A stretch of 64,000 bases of DNA, taken from positions 24,294 to 88,293 of the forward strand of contig NZ_NKYF01000036.1 in assembly GCF_002262885.1 (NCBI RefSeq), given 5' to 3'. Positions 17,638 through 26,741 of this stretch are shown in pieces. A program made the translations under genes and the position numbers. The notes under the pieces are model-generated. The model saw only the letters and a program-made list of their open reading frames with translations. It searched no databases and was not told where the DNA came from. Numbering within the stretch: position 1 is the first letter of the stretch; each line of letters opens with the position of its first letter. Source of the DNA: Pseudonocardia sp. MH-G8. GTDB lineage: Bacteria > Actinomycetota > Actinomycetes > Mycobacteriales > Pseudonocardiaceae.

Positions 17638-18948
17638 ATGCTGTCGCGCGAGGACAACGAGCTGCTGACCCGCACCGGGCGCGACACCGCGTGCGGCCGG
17701 CTGCTGCGGGCGTACTGGCAGCCCGCGGCGCTGGTGAGCGAGCTGCCCGCGGAGCGGCCCGTGAAGGCGGTCCGCCTGCTCGGGGAGGACCTCGTGCTGT
17801 TCCGCGGCGGCGGCGGCTACGGGCTGATCGGCCGGTTCTGCTCCCACCGGGGCGTCGACCTGTCCTTCGGCCGTCTCGAAGGGGATGGCCTGCGCTGCCT
17901 CTACCACGGCTGGCTCTACGACCGGCGCGGCCACTGCCTCGAACAGCCCGCCGAGCCGGAACACAGCCGCTTCCACACGAAGATCCAGCACGTCGGCTAC
18001 CCGTGCCAGGAGCGCAACGGGATCGTGTTCGCCTACCTGGGCGGCGGCGACCCACCGCCGCTGCCCGGCTACGACTGCTTCCGCGCGCCCGACGAGTACA
18101 GCTTCGCGTTCAAGGGGCTGTGGGAGTGCAACTGGCTGCAGGGCGTGGAGGGCGGGATCGACCCGAGCCACGTCTCCTACCTGCACCGCTTCCTGCAGGA
18201 CGACCCGCGCGAGGCCTACGGGCAGCAGTTCCGCGGCGAGGTGGAGGGCACCGGCAGGACGCTCTCCGCGCTGGTGGGGGAGAACGCCCGGCCCGACATC
18301 GAGGTGGAGCCCACCGAGCACGGGCTGCGGGTGTTCGCGGTACGTGCCCTCGACGGGGCGCAGCGCCACGTGCGGGTCACCAACCTGCTGTTCCCGAACG
18401 CGTTCGTGGTGCCGTTCGGTCCCACCCAGGTCTTCACGCAATGGCACGTTCCGGTCGACGACGAGAACCACTACTGGTACATGATCCTCTACGACTTCGC
18501 CGAGCCGACAGACAAGGAGCAGCTGCTCGCCCAGCGCCTCGGGTCGTGCACGCTGCCCGACTACCGGTCCACCCGCAACCGCGACAACGACTGGGGATTC
18601 GACGCCGCAGAGCAGGCGGCGTTGACCTACACCGGCATGGGACTGGACATCAACGTCCACGACCAGTGGGCGGTGGAGAGCATGGGCCGCATCCAGGACC
18701 GCACCGTGGAACGCCTGGGCGTCTCCGACCGCGCGGTCACCGCGAACCGGCGGTTGCTGCTGCGGGCGATCGCCGACCACCAGGCGGGCAAGACCACGGT
18801 CGGCATGGCAGGCAGCGAGGCCGACGCCCGCGCGCTCACCGGGCCGCAGGCCGTCGACATGATCGCCTCCGCAGGCGACTGGAAGCAGCGATGGCGCGAA
18901 CACGACCTCGCCCGCAGGCAGCGCTCGCCCTGGGCGTCGCCGCGATGA
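17638..18948 (+). CDS. Rieske non-haem iron aromatic ring-hydroxylating oxygenase, alpha subunit
   Basis: 436-residue oxygenase component. The Rieske [2Fe-2S] cluster ligands are C68, H70 (CSHRG) and C87, H90 (CLYHGW). The mononuclear iron motif follows around residue 175 (WLQGVEGGIDPSHVSYLH), with bridging Asp and two His. The sequence resembles single-subunit phthalate-4,5-dioxygenase/vanillate demethylase-type enzymes, so hydroxylation or oxidative demethylation of an aromatic is expected. ATG with CGGAGG site; the ligase gene overlaps its stop (ATGA). No beta subunit, ferredoxin or reductase gene is nearby, so electrons must come from a partner elsewhere. Confidence 0.92.
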   Translation: MLSREDNELLTRTGRDTACGRLLRAYWQPAALVSELPAERPVKAVRLLGEDLVLFRGGGGYGLIGRFCSHRGVDLSFGRLEGDGLRCLYHGWLYDRRGHCLEQPAEPEHSRFHTKIQHVGYPCQERNGIVFAYLGGGDPPPLPGYDCFRAPDEYSFAFKGLWECNWLQGVEGGIDPSHVSYLHRFLQDDPREAYGQQFRGEVEGTGRTLSALVGENARPDIEVEPTEHGLRVFAVRALDGAQRHVRVTNLLFPNAFVVPFGPTQVFTQWHVPVDDENHYWYMILYDFAEPTDKEQLLAQRLGSCTLPDYRSTRNRDNDWGFDAAEQAALTYTGMGLDINVHDQWAVESMGRIQDRTVERLGVSDRAVTANRRLLLRAIADHQAGKTTVGMAGSEADARALTGPQAVDMIASAGDWKQRWREHDLARRQRSPWASPR

Positions 18949-20429
18949 CAGTCGTCGACCTCCTCGGGACCGGGCCGGGCAGGGCCGGCTTCATCGAGCG
19001 TCACGGGCTGTGGGACGACGCCGAGTACGCGGCGGCGGCGCAGGCGCTGCGCGTCATCGACGAGCACGGCATCGAGTTGATCCGGGTGGTGTTCCCGGAT
19101 CCGCACGGGCTCCCGCGGGGCAAGACGCTCACGCGGGAGGCGTTCGCCGCGGCCATGTGCGACGGCGTCGGCGCCCCGAGCACGCTGGTGCTCAAGGACA
19201 CCTCGGGCCGCACCGCGTTCCCGGTCTTCGACCCGGCAGGCTCGCCGGTCGCCGGGATGGCAGGCGCCTCGGACCTGGTGCTCGTGCCGCTGCCGACGAC
19301 CTTCCGCGTGCTTCCGTGGGCCGAGCGGACCGCGTGGGTGCTCTGCGACATCCACCGGCCCGACGGGGCCCCGCTGCCCTACTCCACTCGGCACGTCCTG
19401 CGCCGTCAGCTCGACGAGGTCGCGGCGCGCGGCCTCGAGCTGCGCGTCGGGTTGGAGGTGGAGTTCCACGCCTTCCGCCGCACCGGCGACCCGATCGGCG
19501 ACGGCCAAGTGGGCCGGCCGGGGGAGCCGGGGCAGCCGCCCCAGGTCACTGCACTCAGCACCGGTGCGCAGCTGCTGTCGGAGGCGAGCATCGACGCCGT
19601 GGACGAGCTCGTCCAGCTGCTGCGCCACGGGCTCGTCGCGCTCGACCTGCCGCTGCGCACGATCGAGGTCGAGTTCGGACCCAGCCAGTTCGAGATCACC
19701 TTCGCGCCGCAGGACGCGCTGCGCGCCGCCGACGACCTCGTGCTGTGCCGCAGCGCGGTCAAGCAGCTCTGCGCCCGCCACGGCTACCACGCCACCTTCA
19801 TGGCGCGCCCGCACCTGCCCGACGTCATGTCCAGCGGCTGGCACCTGCACCAGTGCCTGCTCGAGCGCGAGACCGGCGAGAACCGGTTCGCCGCCCGTCC
19901 GGGCGACGACGGCGCGCTGTCCGGCCTCGCCCGCGGCTACCTCGGCGGCCTGCTCGCCCACGCGCCCGCCGCCTCCGCGTTCACCACCCCGACCGTCAAC
20001 GGCTACAAGCGCTACCGGCCGCACTCGCTCGCCCCGGACCGCATCCTCTGGGGCGCCGACAACAGGGGCGCCATGATCCGTGCGGTCGGCGGACCGGGCG
20101 ACCCCGCGACGCGTCTGGAGAACCGTTCGGGCGAGCCCGCCGCGAACCCGTACCTCTCCGTCGCGGCCCAGCTGGTCTCCGGCCTCGACGGGATCGACCG
20201 CGACCTCGACCCGGGCGCCCCGACACTGCGCCCCTACCACGACGGCGCGTCGCGGCTGCCCGCGAGCCTGATGGACGCCGTCACCGCACTGCGCGCGGAC
20301 CCGCTCTTCACACGGCGGTTCGGCGCGGAGTTCGTCGACTACTGGATCACCCTCAAGCAGGCCGAGATCGACCGCTACCAGGCCGCGGTCACCGACTGGG
20401 AACACCGGGAGTACTTCACCCTGTACTAG
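18945..20429 (+). CDS. Glutamine synthetase-like ligase (gamma-glutamyl-amine type)
   Basis: 494 residues with the glutamine-synthetase catalytic fold. Active-site signatures are GLEVEFHAF (metal glutamates), EFGPSQFEITF, the ATP-site SSGWHLHQCL, NGYKRYRP and RLENRSGEPAANPYL (metal/phosphate residues). The short N-terminus and RGK in DPHGLPRGKTL are those of PuuA-like and other amine-glutamylating members rather than GlnA. Gene overlap with the Rieske oxygenase implies one pathway. A known precedent is AtdA1 of aniline degradation, which glutamylates the amine before or during oxygenation; the substrate here is unknown. Confidence 0.88.
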   Translation: MTVVDLLGTGPGRAGFIERHGLWDDAEYAAAAQALRVIDEHGIELIRVVFPDPHGLPRGKTLTREAFAAAMCDGVGAPSTLVLKDTSGRTAFPVFDPAGSPVAGMAGASDLVLVPLPTTFRVLPWAERTAWVLCDIHRPDGAPLPYSTRHVLRRQLDEVAARGLELRVGLEVEFHAFRRTGDPIGDGQVGRPGEPGQPPQVTALSTGAQLLSEASIDAVDELVQLLRHGLVALDLPLRTIEVEFGPSQFEITFAPQDALRAADDLVLCRSAVKQLCARHGYHATFMARPHLPDVMSSGWHLHQCLLERETGENRFAARPGDDGALSGLARGYLGGLLAHAPAASAFTTPTVNGYKRYRPHSLAPDRILWGADNRGAMIRAVGGPGDPATRLENRSGEPAANPYLSVAAQLVSGLDGIDRDLDPGAPTLRPYHDGASRLPASLMDAVTALRADPLFTRRFGAEFVDYWITLKQAEIDRYQAAVTDWEHREYFTLY

Positions 20430-20466
20430 ACGAGTAAGTCCGAACTCGATCAGTGGTCGTAGGCGG

Positions 20467-20690
20467 TCAGGGCGAGCAGGCGGAGGGATCGAAGATCGAT
20501 TCGACGAGTTGACGGACGGGTTTGAGCGGGTGCTCAGCCGGGTGCGGGGCGCGGTTGCGGTAGGAGGGGCTGCCCTTGTCGGCGATGATCGTGAGCCCGG
20601 GCCTGTGTGCGGAGAGGTGGCGGTGTGTGCGGCGGGCAGTGATCGCCGAATCGGCGCGTTTCCCGTCGGATCCGGTCGGCTTTCGCACCG
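20467..20690 (-). pseudogene. Transposase 3' fragment (DDE type, IS982-like)
   Basis: Reading leftward, the last 70 or so codons before a stop at 20467 resemble the C-terminal catalytic part of a DDE transposase: RPGLTIIADKG (second catalytic Asp region), then LKPVRQLVESIFD, which contains the terminal Glu context. The segment between them is degenerate and no 5' portion is present. It fills most of the 340 bp gap between the ligase gene and the DUF222 gene; nothing else is visible in that gap. Family assignment is from motif recall only. Confidence 0.45.
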
Positions 20691-20773
20691 ATCTGACGAT
20701 CGTGGATGGTGCAGCGTGTGCGGCAGCACGGTGGCGCTGAGGAGGACTACGCACGCAGGCGCTGCGGTCGGGC

Positions 20774-22816
20774 TCAGAACGGCGGCTCGTCGTTCTGCGG
20801 GGGTAGCGGGTTCGGTATCGGTGGTGGTGGCCGGGGTGGGTCGGTGGCGGGTCGGTCCAGAATCCGCGGGTCATACCGGCGTAGCCGCTGGTCGTGATCG
20901 GCGTCGTCGCGGTCCTGATCTTCGGGGTGCCGGTCGGGGTCGGGGTCGGGGTCGGGTAGGTCGAGCCGGATCGGCTCCCCGCGCGTCCAGTAGACGCGCC
21001 CGAGCGGGCTGAGCCACCGGAACAGCCCGGGTGAGGGTTGGGTGAGGCTCCAGCCGCGGTCCTTGTCCGGATGGTGCCGTTTGCAGGCCGGGCCGATGTT
21101 TCCCTCGACGGTTTTGCCGCCGCGGCCGTGATCGTTGGTGTGGTCCAGATCTGAGCTGCTGGCGGTGCGGGTGCAGCCGGGCCCGCAGCAGCTGCGGTCA
21201 CGGGCACGGACATGATCGGCGAGCGGGCCGCGGGCGAACCGGGCGCGCGGATGCGCGGCCAGACGGGCACGCAGGTTGTCACGATCAGCCCAGCGGGCGG
21301 CGATCTCGGCCAGCAGCGGATGCCAATCGGCGAGCGCGGGGTCGGCGGCATAGCGCTCGAGTTCCTCGACGGAGATGTGCAACTCGACCACTCCGCCCCG
21401 GACTCGACCGGCACGTGCCCCGGAACCGGGGTCGGGGCGGGGGTTCTGGTCGGGGTGGTTGCGGGGTCGGCGGCGGATGGTCCCGGCGAGGAGGAGGTGG
21501 CCGCGGGTGTCGACGATGGCGAACTTCCAGGATGCTCCGCGTCGCTGTGCGGCGACGGCGTTGCGAGCGAGGGTGGCGCCGATGGGGCCGAGGCCGGGGA
21601 TCTCGCCGGGGCGGTCGTCGAGTCCGGCGAGGGTGGCGAGTCCGAGGCGGATCTCGATGCCTTCCCGGGTGGCCATCCGGTCGCCGGCCGCGTGGTCGGG
21701 CGTGGGTTGCTCGGTGTTCTCGCCGGTGGTCGGGTCGGGTGCGTCGCCGGTTTCGATGTCCGCTTCGGGGCCGTCCGCCGTATCTTCGGCGAGCGTGGTC
21801 TCGTCGGCGGGCTCGGCGTCGTCGGCGTCATCGGCTGCCGTGTCGTCGGCGGTGGCGTCAGGGGGTGGGTTGTCTTCGGGGCGGGGTGCGGCCAGGAGCG
21901 CTGCGATGATCTGCGCCTCGGTGAGCCGGTGGAAGGCGCCGTTCAACATCCCGAGGTAGAGGTCGGCGCTGATCTGCGGCCGTCGCCCGAGGTGTCCGGC
22001 TCGCTTGGCTGCTTCGACCAGCCGGTCGATGCGTCCGGCCGCGGCGGCGGCCTCGTCCGGGGGCAACCCGTCACCGACGAGGGTGGCGGTGCCCTTGCTG
22101 TCGAGATAGAGGGCCACGCTGCGTTCCCGGATGGCACGTTGGTAGCGGCGCCGCCGAAACTCCGGGTCGATCGCGTGCATCGCCCGGTACAGCCGATCCG
22201 ACAACTGTTTGGTGGTCAGTCCGGGGGCCTGCGGCAGGAACCGCTCCCGCAACAGGCGGCTCTGCTGCTCGGTGACATCGCCGTTCGCGGGGTCGAGGTG
22301 GTCGACGAACACCCGCGCCTTGCTGCGGTCGATTCGGCCTTGCTGCAGCGCGGTGAACACAGTGGGCAGGCGCTCGATCAGCGCGGTGGCGAATGTGAGT
22401 TCGCGATCGGCGGCGGTGGGGGTCCAGGTGAGTCCGGCGGCGATTTCGTGCGCGGCCCATTCGAACCGCTTCCCGGCCCGCGCCACGGTTTCGGCCTCGG
22501 CCGCCGGCCGCTCACCGGCCTCCGCGCCGGCCCAGCCACCGACCGGGTCGTCGGCCTGGCCGCCTGCCCCGCCGCTGGTCTCCGTGCCGCGCGGCTTGCC
22601 GGGCAGGTCGGCCACCGCGACGGCGTGGGTGATCTCCACCAGTCCGGCGAACAACTCCGCCTGATCATGCGCCAACTGCCGCGACCGGGCCTGCACCACC
22701 TCGACCAGCCGGGCGTTCGGGATCTTCTCCCATGGCAACCCGCCGAGCACGGCGGACAGCTCCGGACCGGGCGGGAGTGCCACCGCCTGGTCCACGAGGT
22801 CCACCACTTCGGCCAT
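20774..22816 (-). CDS. DUF222 (13E12 repeat) domain HNH endonuclease
   Basis: 680-residue member of the actinobacterial 13E12 repeat family. The N-terminal DUF222 region is helical (EWAAHEIAAGLTWTPTAADREL, RIDRSKARVFVDHL). An Asp/Glu/Thr-rich low-complexity linker spans about residues 315-385, and the C-terminal HNH nuclease core is SDLDHTNDHGRGG followed by CKRHHPDKDRGW. The final 60 residues are a Pro/Asp-rich tail partly encoded by a GGGGTC tandem repeat. Such genes behave as mobile or selfish families and several in Mycobacterium tuberculosis are damage-inducible. A perfect-arm SOS box three bases before the ATG fits that. Confidence 0.9.
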   Translation of the reverse strand: MAEVVDLVDQAVALPPGPELSAVLGGLPWEKIPNARLVEVVQARSRQLAHDQAELFAGLVEITHAVAVADLPGKPRGTETSGGAGGQADDPVGGWAGAEAGERPAAEAETVARAGKRFEWAAHEIAAGLTWTPTAADRELTFATALIERLPTVFTALQQGRIDRSKARVFVDHLDPANGDVTEQQSRLLRERFLPQAPGLTTKQLSDRLYRAMHAIDPEFRRRRYQRAIRERSVALYLDSKGTATLVGDGLPPDEAAAAAGRIDRLVEAAKRAGHLGRRPQISADLYLGMLNGAFHRLTEAQIIAALLAAPRPEDNPPPDATADDTAADDADDAEPADETTLAEDTADGPEADIETGDAPDPTTGENTEQPTPDHAAGDRMATREGIEIRLGLATLAGLDDRPGEIPGLGPIGATLARNAVAAQRRGASWKFAIVDTRGHLLLAGTIRRRPRNHPDQNPRPDPGSGARAGRVRGGVVELHISVEELERYAADPALADWHPLLAEIAARWADRDNLRARLAAHPRARFARGPLADHVRARDRSCCGPGCTRTASSSDLDHTNDHGRGGKTVEGNIGPACKRHHPDKDRGWSLTQPSPGLFRWLSPLGRVYWTRGEPIRLDLPDPDPDPDRHPEDQDRDDADHDQRLRRYDPRILDRPATDPPRPPPPIPNPLPPQNDEPPF
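20932..20956. repeat. Short tandem repeat of GGGGTC
   Basis: About four copies of the hexamer GGGGTC run in the plus strand. In the DUF222 gene this encodes alternating Asp-Pro near the C-terminus. It keeps the frame, so copy-number change would only lengthen the tail. Confidence 0.8.
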
Positions 22817-22819
22817 AAC

Positions 22820-22835
22820 TCGAACTTACGTTCGA
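22820..22835 (-). promoter_or_regulatory. LexA (SOS) box upstream of DUF222/HNH gene
   Basis: TCGAACTTACGTTCGA has the perfect arms TCGAAC-N4-GTTCGA of the actinobacterial LexA site. It ends three bases before the ATG of the HNH gene, so LexA would cover the transcription or translation start. Established knowledge: mycobacterial 13E12 genes are in the LexA regulon. Confidence 0.75.
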
Positions 22836-23011
22836 CCACCGACAGAACCGGGCAAATGCGGGCCGGTCAGAAGGAGAAATGTAGGTTCCCCCGAAAAGCT
22901 CAAGTCTCGATGACGGAACGTGAGATTCCCCGGCAATCGAGGAAGCGCCCTGCCCTCGCAGTCCCGGGTGGCACGTCCACGTCCGCCGTCCGGGGCGGGC
23001 ATGATCTCCGT

Positions 23012-23371
23012 ATGACCACCATCGGATCCACCTCCGACCTCGCCCTCGACGGGCGTCGATTCGCGATGGTGTCGTCGACGGCGAGCGAGGTGGACGCGTC
23101 GTCGCCCACCGTCTTCGACTACCACGAGCGCGACGGCATGGTCTGGGGGGAGTACGAGGGCGACACGGTACGCATCGGCCGCTTCGTCGGCACGCGTGAG
23201 GAGCGGCGGATCTCGATCCGCTTCACGCACGTCGTGGCGGCTACCGGTGAGGTCGTCAGCGGTGCGGCGGAGAGCCGCGTCGAGTCGCATGCCGACGGCC
23301 TGCGGTTGGTGGAGGACTTCCGCACGGCGGACGGCGACCAGGTCAGCGTCTGCGCGGAAGTCCTGCGCTAG
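23012..23371 (+). CDS. Conserved hypothetical protein, 119 aa
   Basis: I recognise no characterised domain. The protein is small, acidic and predicted soluble, mostly beta-strand: the pattern VFDYHERDGMVWGEYEGD, then VRIGRFVGT, and later a long strand ending LVEDFRT looks like a compact beta barrel of the type found in small lipocalin/THAP4-like or avidin-like proteins. It has no signal peptide. The start at 23012 lacks a strong ribosome site. It converges on the Lrp-family gene, the stop codons overlapping by four bases, so there is no room for a separate terminator. Its role is unknown. Confidence 0.65.
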   Translation: MTTIGSTSDLALDGRRFAMVSSTASEVDASSPTVFDYHERDGMVWGEYEGDTVRIGRFVGTREERRISIRFTHVVAATGEVVSGAAESRVESHADGLRLVEDFRTADGDQVSVCAEVLR

Positions 23372-23946
23372 TCGGGCCCGGTGTGGTCCCCGCTCGACCG
23401 GATGAACCTCGTCATGCCCACCTGCTGAGCCGGGGGTGGGGCGGCCGGGATGTCGCCCGGCAGCAGGTAGGGCCTGCGGAGCACCTCGTCCATCACGAGC
23501 ACCGACTCGACCGCGCGGATCTCGGGCAGCAGTGACAGCACGTCGGTGACGAAGTGGTGCACCTCGGCCACGTCGCGGGCGCGGACGAGCAGCATGGCGT
23601 CGTGCTCGCCGGTGGTGACGGCGCAGTACTCGACCTGGCTCATCTCCAGGACCCGGCGCCGGAACGAGGCCCACGTCTGCGGGCTCACCGTGACGAACAC
23701 CAGGGTGCAGATGCCGAATCCCACCTTGAGCGGGTCGACCTGGGCGCTGAAACCCGTGATCACGCCGGAGGCGACCAGGTTCTCCACGCGGGTGTAGACC
23801 GTTGCCCGGGATACTCCCACCTGGTCGGCGAGCGCCGACATCGAGATGCGGCCGTCGGTCCGCAGCCCGGCGAGGATCCGCTGGTCGACGTCGTCGAGCG
23901 GAGATCGTCCAGTCGGGGGCCCGCTGGAATCCTTGCTCCTGGACAT
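23368..23946 (-). CDS. Lrp/AsnC family transcriptional regulator
   Basis: 192 residues. N-terminal helix-turn-helix at about 17-70 (LDDVDQRILAGLRTDGRISM, VGVSRATVYTRVENLVASGV), then the RAM effector domain (VFVTVSPQTW, EYCAVTTGEHDAMLLV). A 30-residue tail is extra. Lrp-type proteins bind amino acids and tune uptake or catabolism. It is divergent from a peptide-type ABC importer that starts at 24107 with 160 bp between, so it is the natural local regulator of that transporter. No clear dyad was found in the gap. Confidence 0.92.
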   Translation of the reverse strand: MSRSKDSSGPPTGRSPLDDVDQRILAGLRTDGRISMSALADQVGVSRATVYTRVENLVASGVITGFSAQVDPLKVGFGICTLVFVTVSPQTWASFRRRVLEMSQVEYCAVTTGEHDAMLLVRARDVAEVHHFVTDVLSLLPEIRAVESVLVMDEVLRRPYLLPGDIPAAPPPAQQVGMTRFIRSSGDHTGPD

Positions 23947-24106
23947 TCTTGCCCTCTCTGGCCACCGCGGATGACGTTCGTCCGACGTGATCGGCGTCTA
24001 CTGGACGGGCTGAGAATCAGTGGAGCATGATGCTGCGAAATCGTCCAGGGAACGCTGGCTGCGGGCGCAATCCGTCGAGCCGCGACAAGCGTGCGCGGAG
24101 GTACAC

Positions 24107-25720
24107 ATGATCGGTCGGATTTCCATCCGCGCCCGGGGTCGCTCGGCGGCCCTGGCTGCTGCCGCCACGCTGGTGGCCGTGACCGTGGCCGCCTGCGGGG
24201 GCGGCTCGTCCGAGGGCGGCGGTGGTTCGGGCGGCGGCGCGCTCGTCGTCGACTCGAGCTTCGACCTCAAGACGATCGACCCGGGCCGCGAGTACGAGCT
24301 CACCGGGCAGCTGCTCACCAAGGGCATGTACGAGACGCTGCTGACCTTCGAGGGCAACGACCTCACCACGCCGGTCGGAGCGCTCGCGACCTCCTACGAG
24401 CTCTCGCCGGACGCGACGACGCTGACCCTGCCGCTGGCACAGGGGCGCGTCTTCTCCGACGGCACCCCGGTCACCGCCGACGACGTGGTGTTCTCCCTGC
24501 AGCGTCTCGCCGGGATGAAGGGCAACCCGTCGTTCCTGCTCGACGGCGTCACCGTGGCCAAGAAGGACGACGCCACGGTGGTGCTCACCAGTGCCGAGCC
24601 GAACCCGGCCCTGCCGTTCATCCTGCCCAACCCGGCGCTGTCGATCGTCAACGCCGAGGTCGTGCAGGCCAACGGCGGCACCACCGACGAGAGCGACGCC
24701 GCCGAGAAGTTCCTCAACAGCGCGTCGGCGGGTTCGGGCCCGTACGTCCTCGAGTCGCTCGACGTGGCCAGCCAGGCCGTGCTGACCCGCAACGAGGCCT
24801 ACAACGGCCCGGACCGGCCGGCCTACGACACGGTCGTGGTCCGCAACGTCAAGGCGGCGACCCAGGCGCTGAACGTCCAGAAGGGCGACAGCCAGGTCGC
24901 GCTCGACCTCTCCGGCGACCAGGTGCAGGGCCTGGACGCGGGCAGGGTCACCGTCACCAGCGGCCCGTCGGCGTACATGATCTTCCTGATGCTCAACCAG
25001 AGCGCCGAGATCTCGCCCGCCACCAGCAACCCGCAGTACGTCTCGGCCGTGAAGAAGGCCATCGACTACCCCGGGCTGCTGGGCGTGGCGGGCGCGGGCG
25101 CCGTGCAGCCAGGCGGCATCATCCCGTCGCTGATCACGGGGGCGCTGCCCGCCGCGGGGGCTCTGACCCACGACCCCGCGGGCGCCGCGGCCGATCTCGC
25201 CGCCAGCGGGATGGCGGGCGAGCGGCCCACGCTCGCCTACCCGAGCGACCTCACGCTCAACGGCCTGAGCTTCCAGACGATCGCAGAGCGGCTGCAGTCC
25301 CAGCTCGCCGCCGCCGGCATCGCCGTCGACCTGGCGCCGGCCCCCGTGGCCACCGAGCTGGACAACTACCGCAACGGCAAGGAGCAGATGGGGCTCTGGT
25401 ACTGGGCCCCGGACTTCCCGGACCCCTCCAACTACCTGGCCTTCGCCCCCGACGGGCTGATCGGCGAGCGCGCGAACTGGACCGCCACGGCGGCGCCGGA
25501 CATCGCCGCGGCGGCCACCGCAGCGGACGCGACCGTCGACCCCGCGCAGCGCGAGGCGGCCTACCACCGGTTCCAGGAGAGCCTCAACGCCGGCGGCCCG
25601 TTCATCCCGCTCGTGCAGCCGCCGTCCAACATCGTCACGGCGAACTCGGTGACGGGAGCGGTGTACAACCCGATCTGGACGGTCGACCTCGGTGACATCG
25701 GTGTCGACGCAGCGCAGTAG
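24107..25720 (+). CDS. Peptide/nickel-type ABC transporter substrate-binding lipoprotein
   Basis: 537-residue family 5 extracellular binding protein. The N-terminus is a lipoprotein signal ending in the lipobox VAAC (cysteine near residue 25) followed by a Gly/Ser linker. The typical FSDGTPVTADDVVFSLQRL segment lies near residues 118-136 and the late WYWAPDFPDPSNYLAF region is the ligand-closing lobe. ATG at 24107 behind GGAGG; the frame extends to 24020 without support. First gene of a five-gene importer (binding protein, two permeases, two ATPases). Substrate is probably a peptide or amino-acid derivative, given the Lrp neighbour. Confidence 0.92.
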   Translation: MIGRISIRARGRSAALAAAATLVAVTVAACGGGSSEGGGGSGGGALVVDSSFDLKTIDPGREYELTGQLLTKGMYETLLTFEGNDLTTPVGALATSYELSPDATTLTLPLAQGRVFSDGTPVTADDVVFSLQRLAGMKGNPSFLLDGVTVAKKDDATVVLTSAEPNPALPFILPNPALSIVNAEVVQANGGTTDESDAAEKFLNSASAGSGPYVLESLDVASQAVLTRNEAYNGPDRPAYDTVVVRNVKAATQALNVQKGDSQVALDLSGDQVQGLDAGRVTVTSGPSAYMIFLMLNQSAEISPATSNPQYVSAVKKAIDYPGLLGVAGAGAVQPGGIIPSLITGALPAAGALTHDPAGAAADLAASGMAGERPTLAYPSDLTLNGLSFQTIAERLQSQLAAAGIAVDLAPAPVATELDNYRNGKEQMGLWYWAPDFPDPSNYLAFAPDGLIGERANWTATAAPDIAAAATAADATVDPAQREAAYHRFQESLNAGGPFIPLVQPPSNIVTANSVTGAVYNPIWTVDLGDIGVDAAQ

Positions 25721-26741
25721 CCACCCGCTGGTCCGGTACGTGCTGCGCCGCCTCGGGGTGTCCGCGCTGCTGGTCCTCGGCGTCACCCTGGTGACGTTCG
25801 TGCTGACGAACCTCGTGCCCGGCGACACGGTGGCGGCCAACCTCGGGCAGCAGGCGGCGGAGGACCCGGCGATCGTGGCGGCCTACCGCGCCCACTACGG
25901 GCTCGACCGGCCGTTGCCCGAGCAGTACGTGACCTACCTCGGGAACCTGGTGCAGGGCGACCTCGGGGAGTCGCAGCAGACCCACCGGTCGGTCGTGGCC
26001 GACCTGTCGGCGGCGGTGCCCGCCACGCTGGAGATCGCGGTCGGCGCGATCGTGCTGTCGATCCTGATCGGCGTCGGCCTCGGAGTGGTGGCCGCGGTGC
26101 GGCGCGGGCACCTCACCGACAGCGCGCTGCGGCTCGTGTCGCTGGTGGGCATCTCGGTGCCGACGTTCTGGCTGGCGATGGTGTCGTTCTACGTCTTCTC
26201 CTACCAGCTCGACATCGCCCCCGGTTCGGGCCGGCTCTCCCCGGCCACCACCGCGCCGCCGGACGTCACCGGTCTGTACACGGTGGACTCCCTGCTCGCC
26301 GGGGAGTGGGAGACGTTCGCCGACGCCGTCGCGCACCTGATGCTGCCCACGCTGGTGCTGACGCTCTACACGGTCGGGCTGCTCACCCGGTTCACCCGCT
26401 CCGCCGTGCTGGAGGTCCTCGACCAGGACTACGTGCGCTCGGCGCGGGCGAAAGGGCTGCCGGGGCGCACCGTGCTCGTGCGCTACGTGCTGCGCGCCGC
26501 GCTGGTGCCGATCCTGACGGTGGTGGGCCTGGCGTTCGGCGCGCTGCTCTCGGGCACCGTCCTGGTGGAGCAGATCTTCTCGTGGCCCGGCATGGGTTCC
26601 TACGCCTACCAGGCCGCATCACACCTCGACCTGCCCGGCGTGATGGGCGTCGGGCTCGTCGTCGGCGTCATCTACGTCGTGATCAACCTGGTCGTGGACC
26701 TGCTCTACGGCGTGATCGACCCCCGGGTTCGGGTCTCATGA
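25692..26741 (+). CDS. ABC transporter permease, DppB-like
   Basis: 349-residue inner-membrane permease with about six transmembrane segments. The N-terminal YVLRRLGVSALLVLGVTLVT segment and the PGDTVAANLGQQA loop are standard for DppB/OppB, and the EAA-type coupling loop is around EVLDQDYVRSARAKGL. The GTG at 25692 overlaps the binding-protein gene by 29 bases; GTG 25701 is an alternative. A periplasmic insertion of about 40 residues (IAPGSGRLSPATTAPPDVTG) is longer than in enteric DppB. Confidence 0.92.
   Translation: MTSVSTQRSSHPLVRYVLRRLGVSALLVLGVTLVTFVLTNLVPGDTVAANLGQQAAEDPAIVAAYRAHYGLDRPLPEQYVTYLGNLVQGDLGESQQTHRSVVADLSAAVPATLEIAVGAIVLSILIGVGLGVVAAVRRGHLTDSALRLVSLVGISVPTFWLAMVSFYVFSYQLDIAPGSGRLSPATTAPPDVTGLYTVDSLLAGEWETFADAVAHLMLPTLVLTLYTVGLLTRFTRSAVLEVLDQDYVRSARAKGLPGRTVLVRYVLRAALVPILTVVGLAFGALLSGTVLVEQIFSWPGMGSYAYQAASHLDLPGVMGVGLVVGVIYVVINLVVDLLYGVIDPRVRVS

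Noticed and set aside
21212..23011. Plus-strand frame leading into the 119 aa protein
   Set aside because: It is the complement of the DUF222 gene; the real protein starts near 23012.
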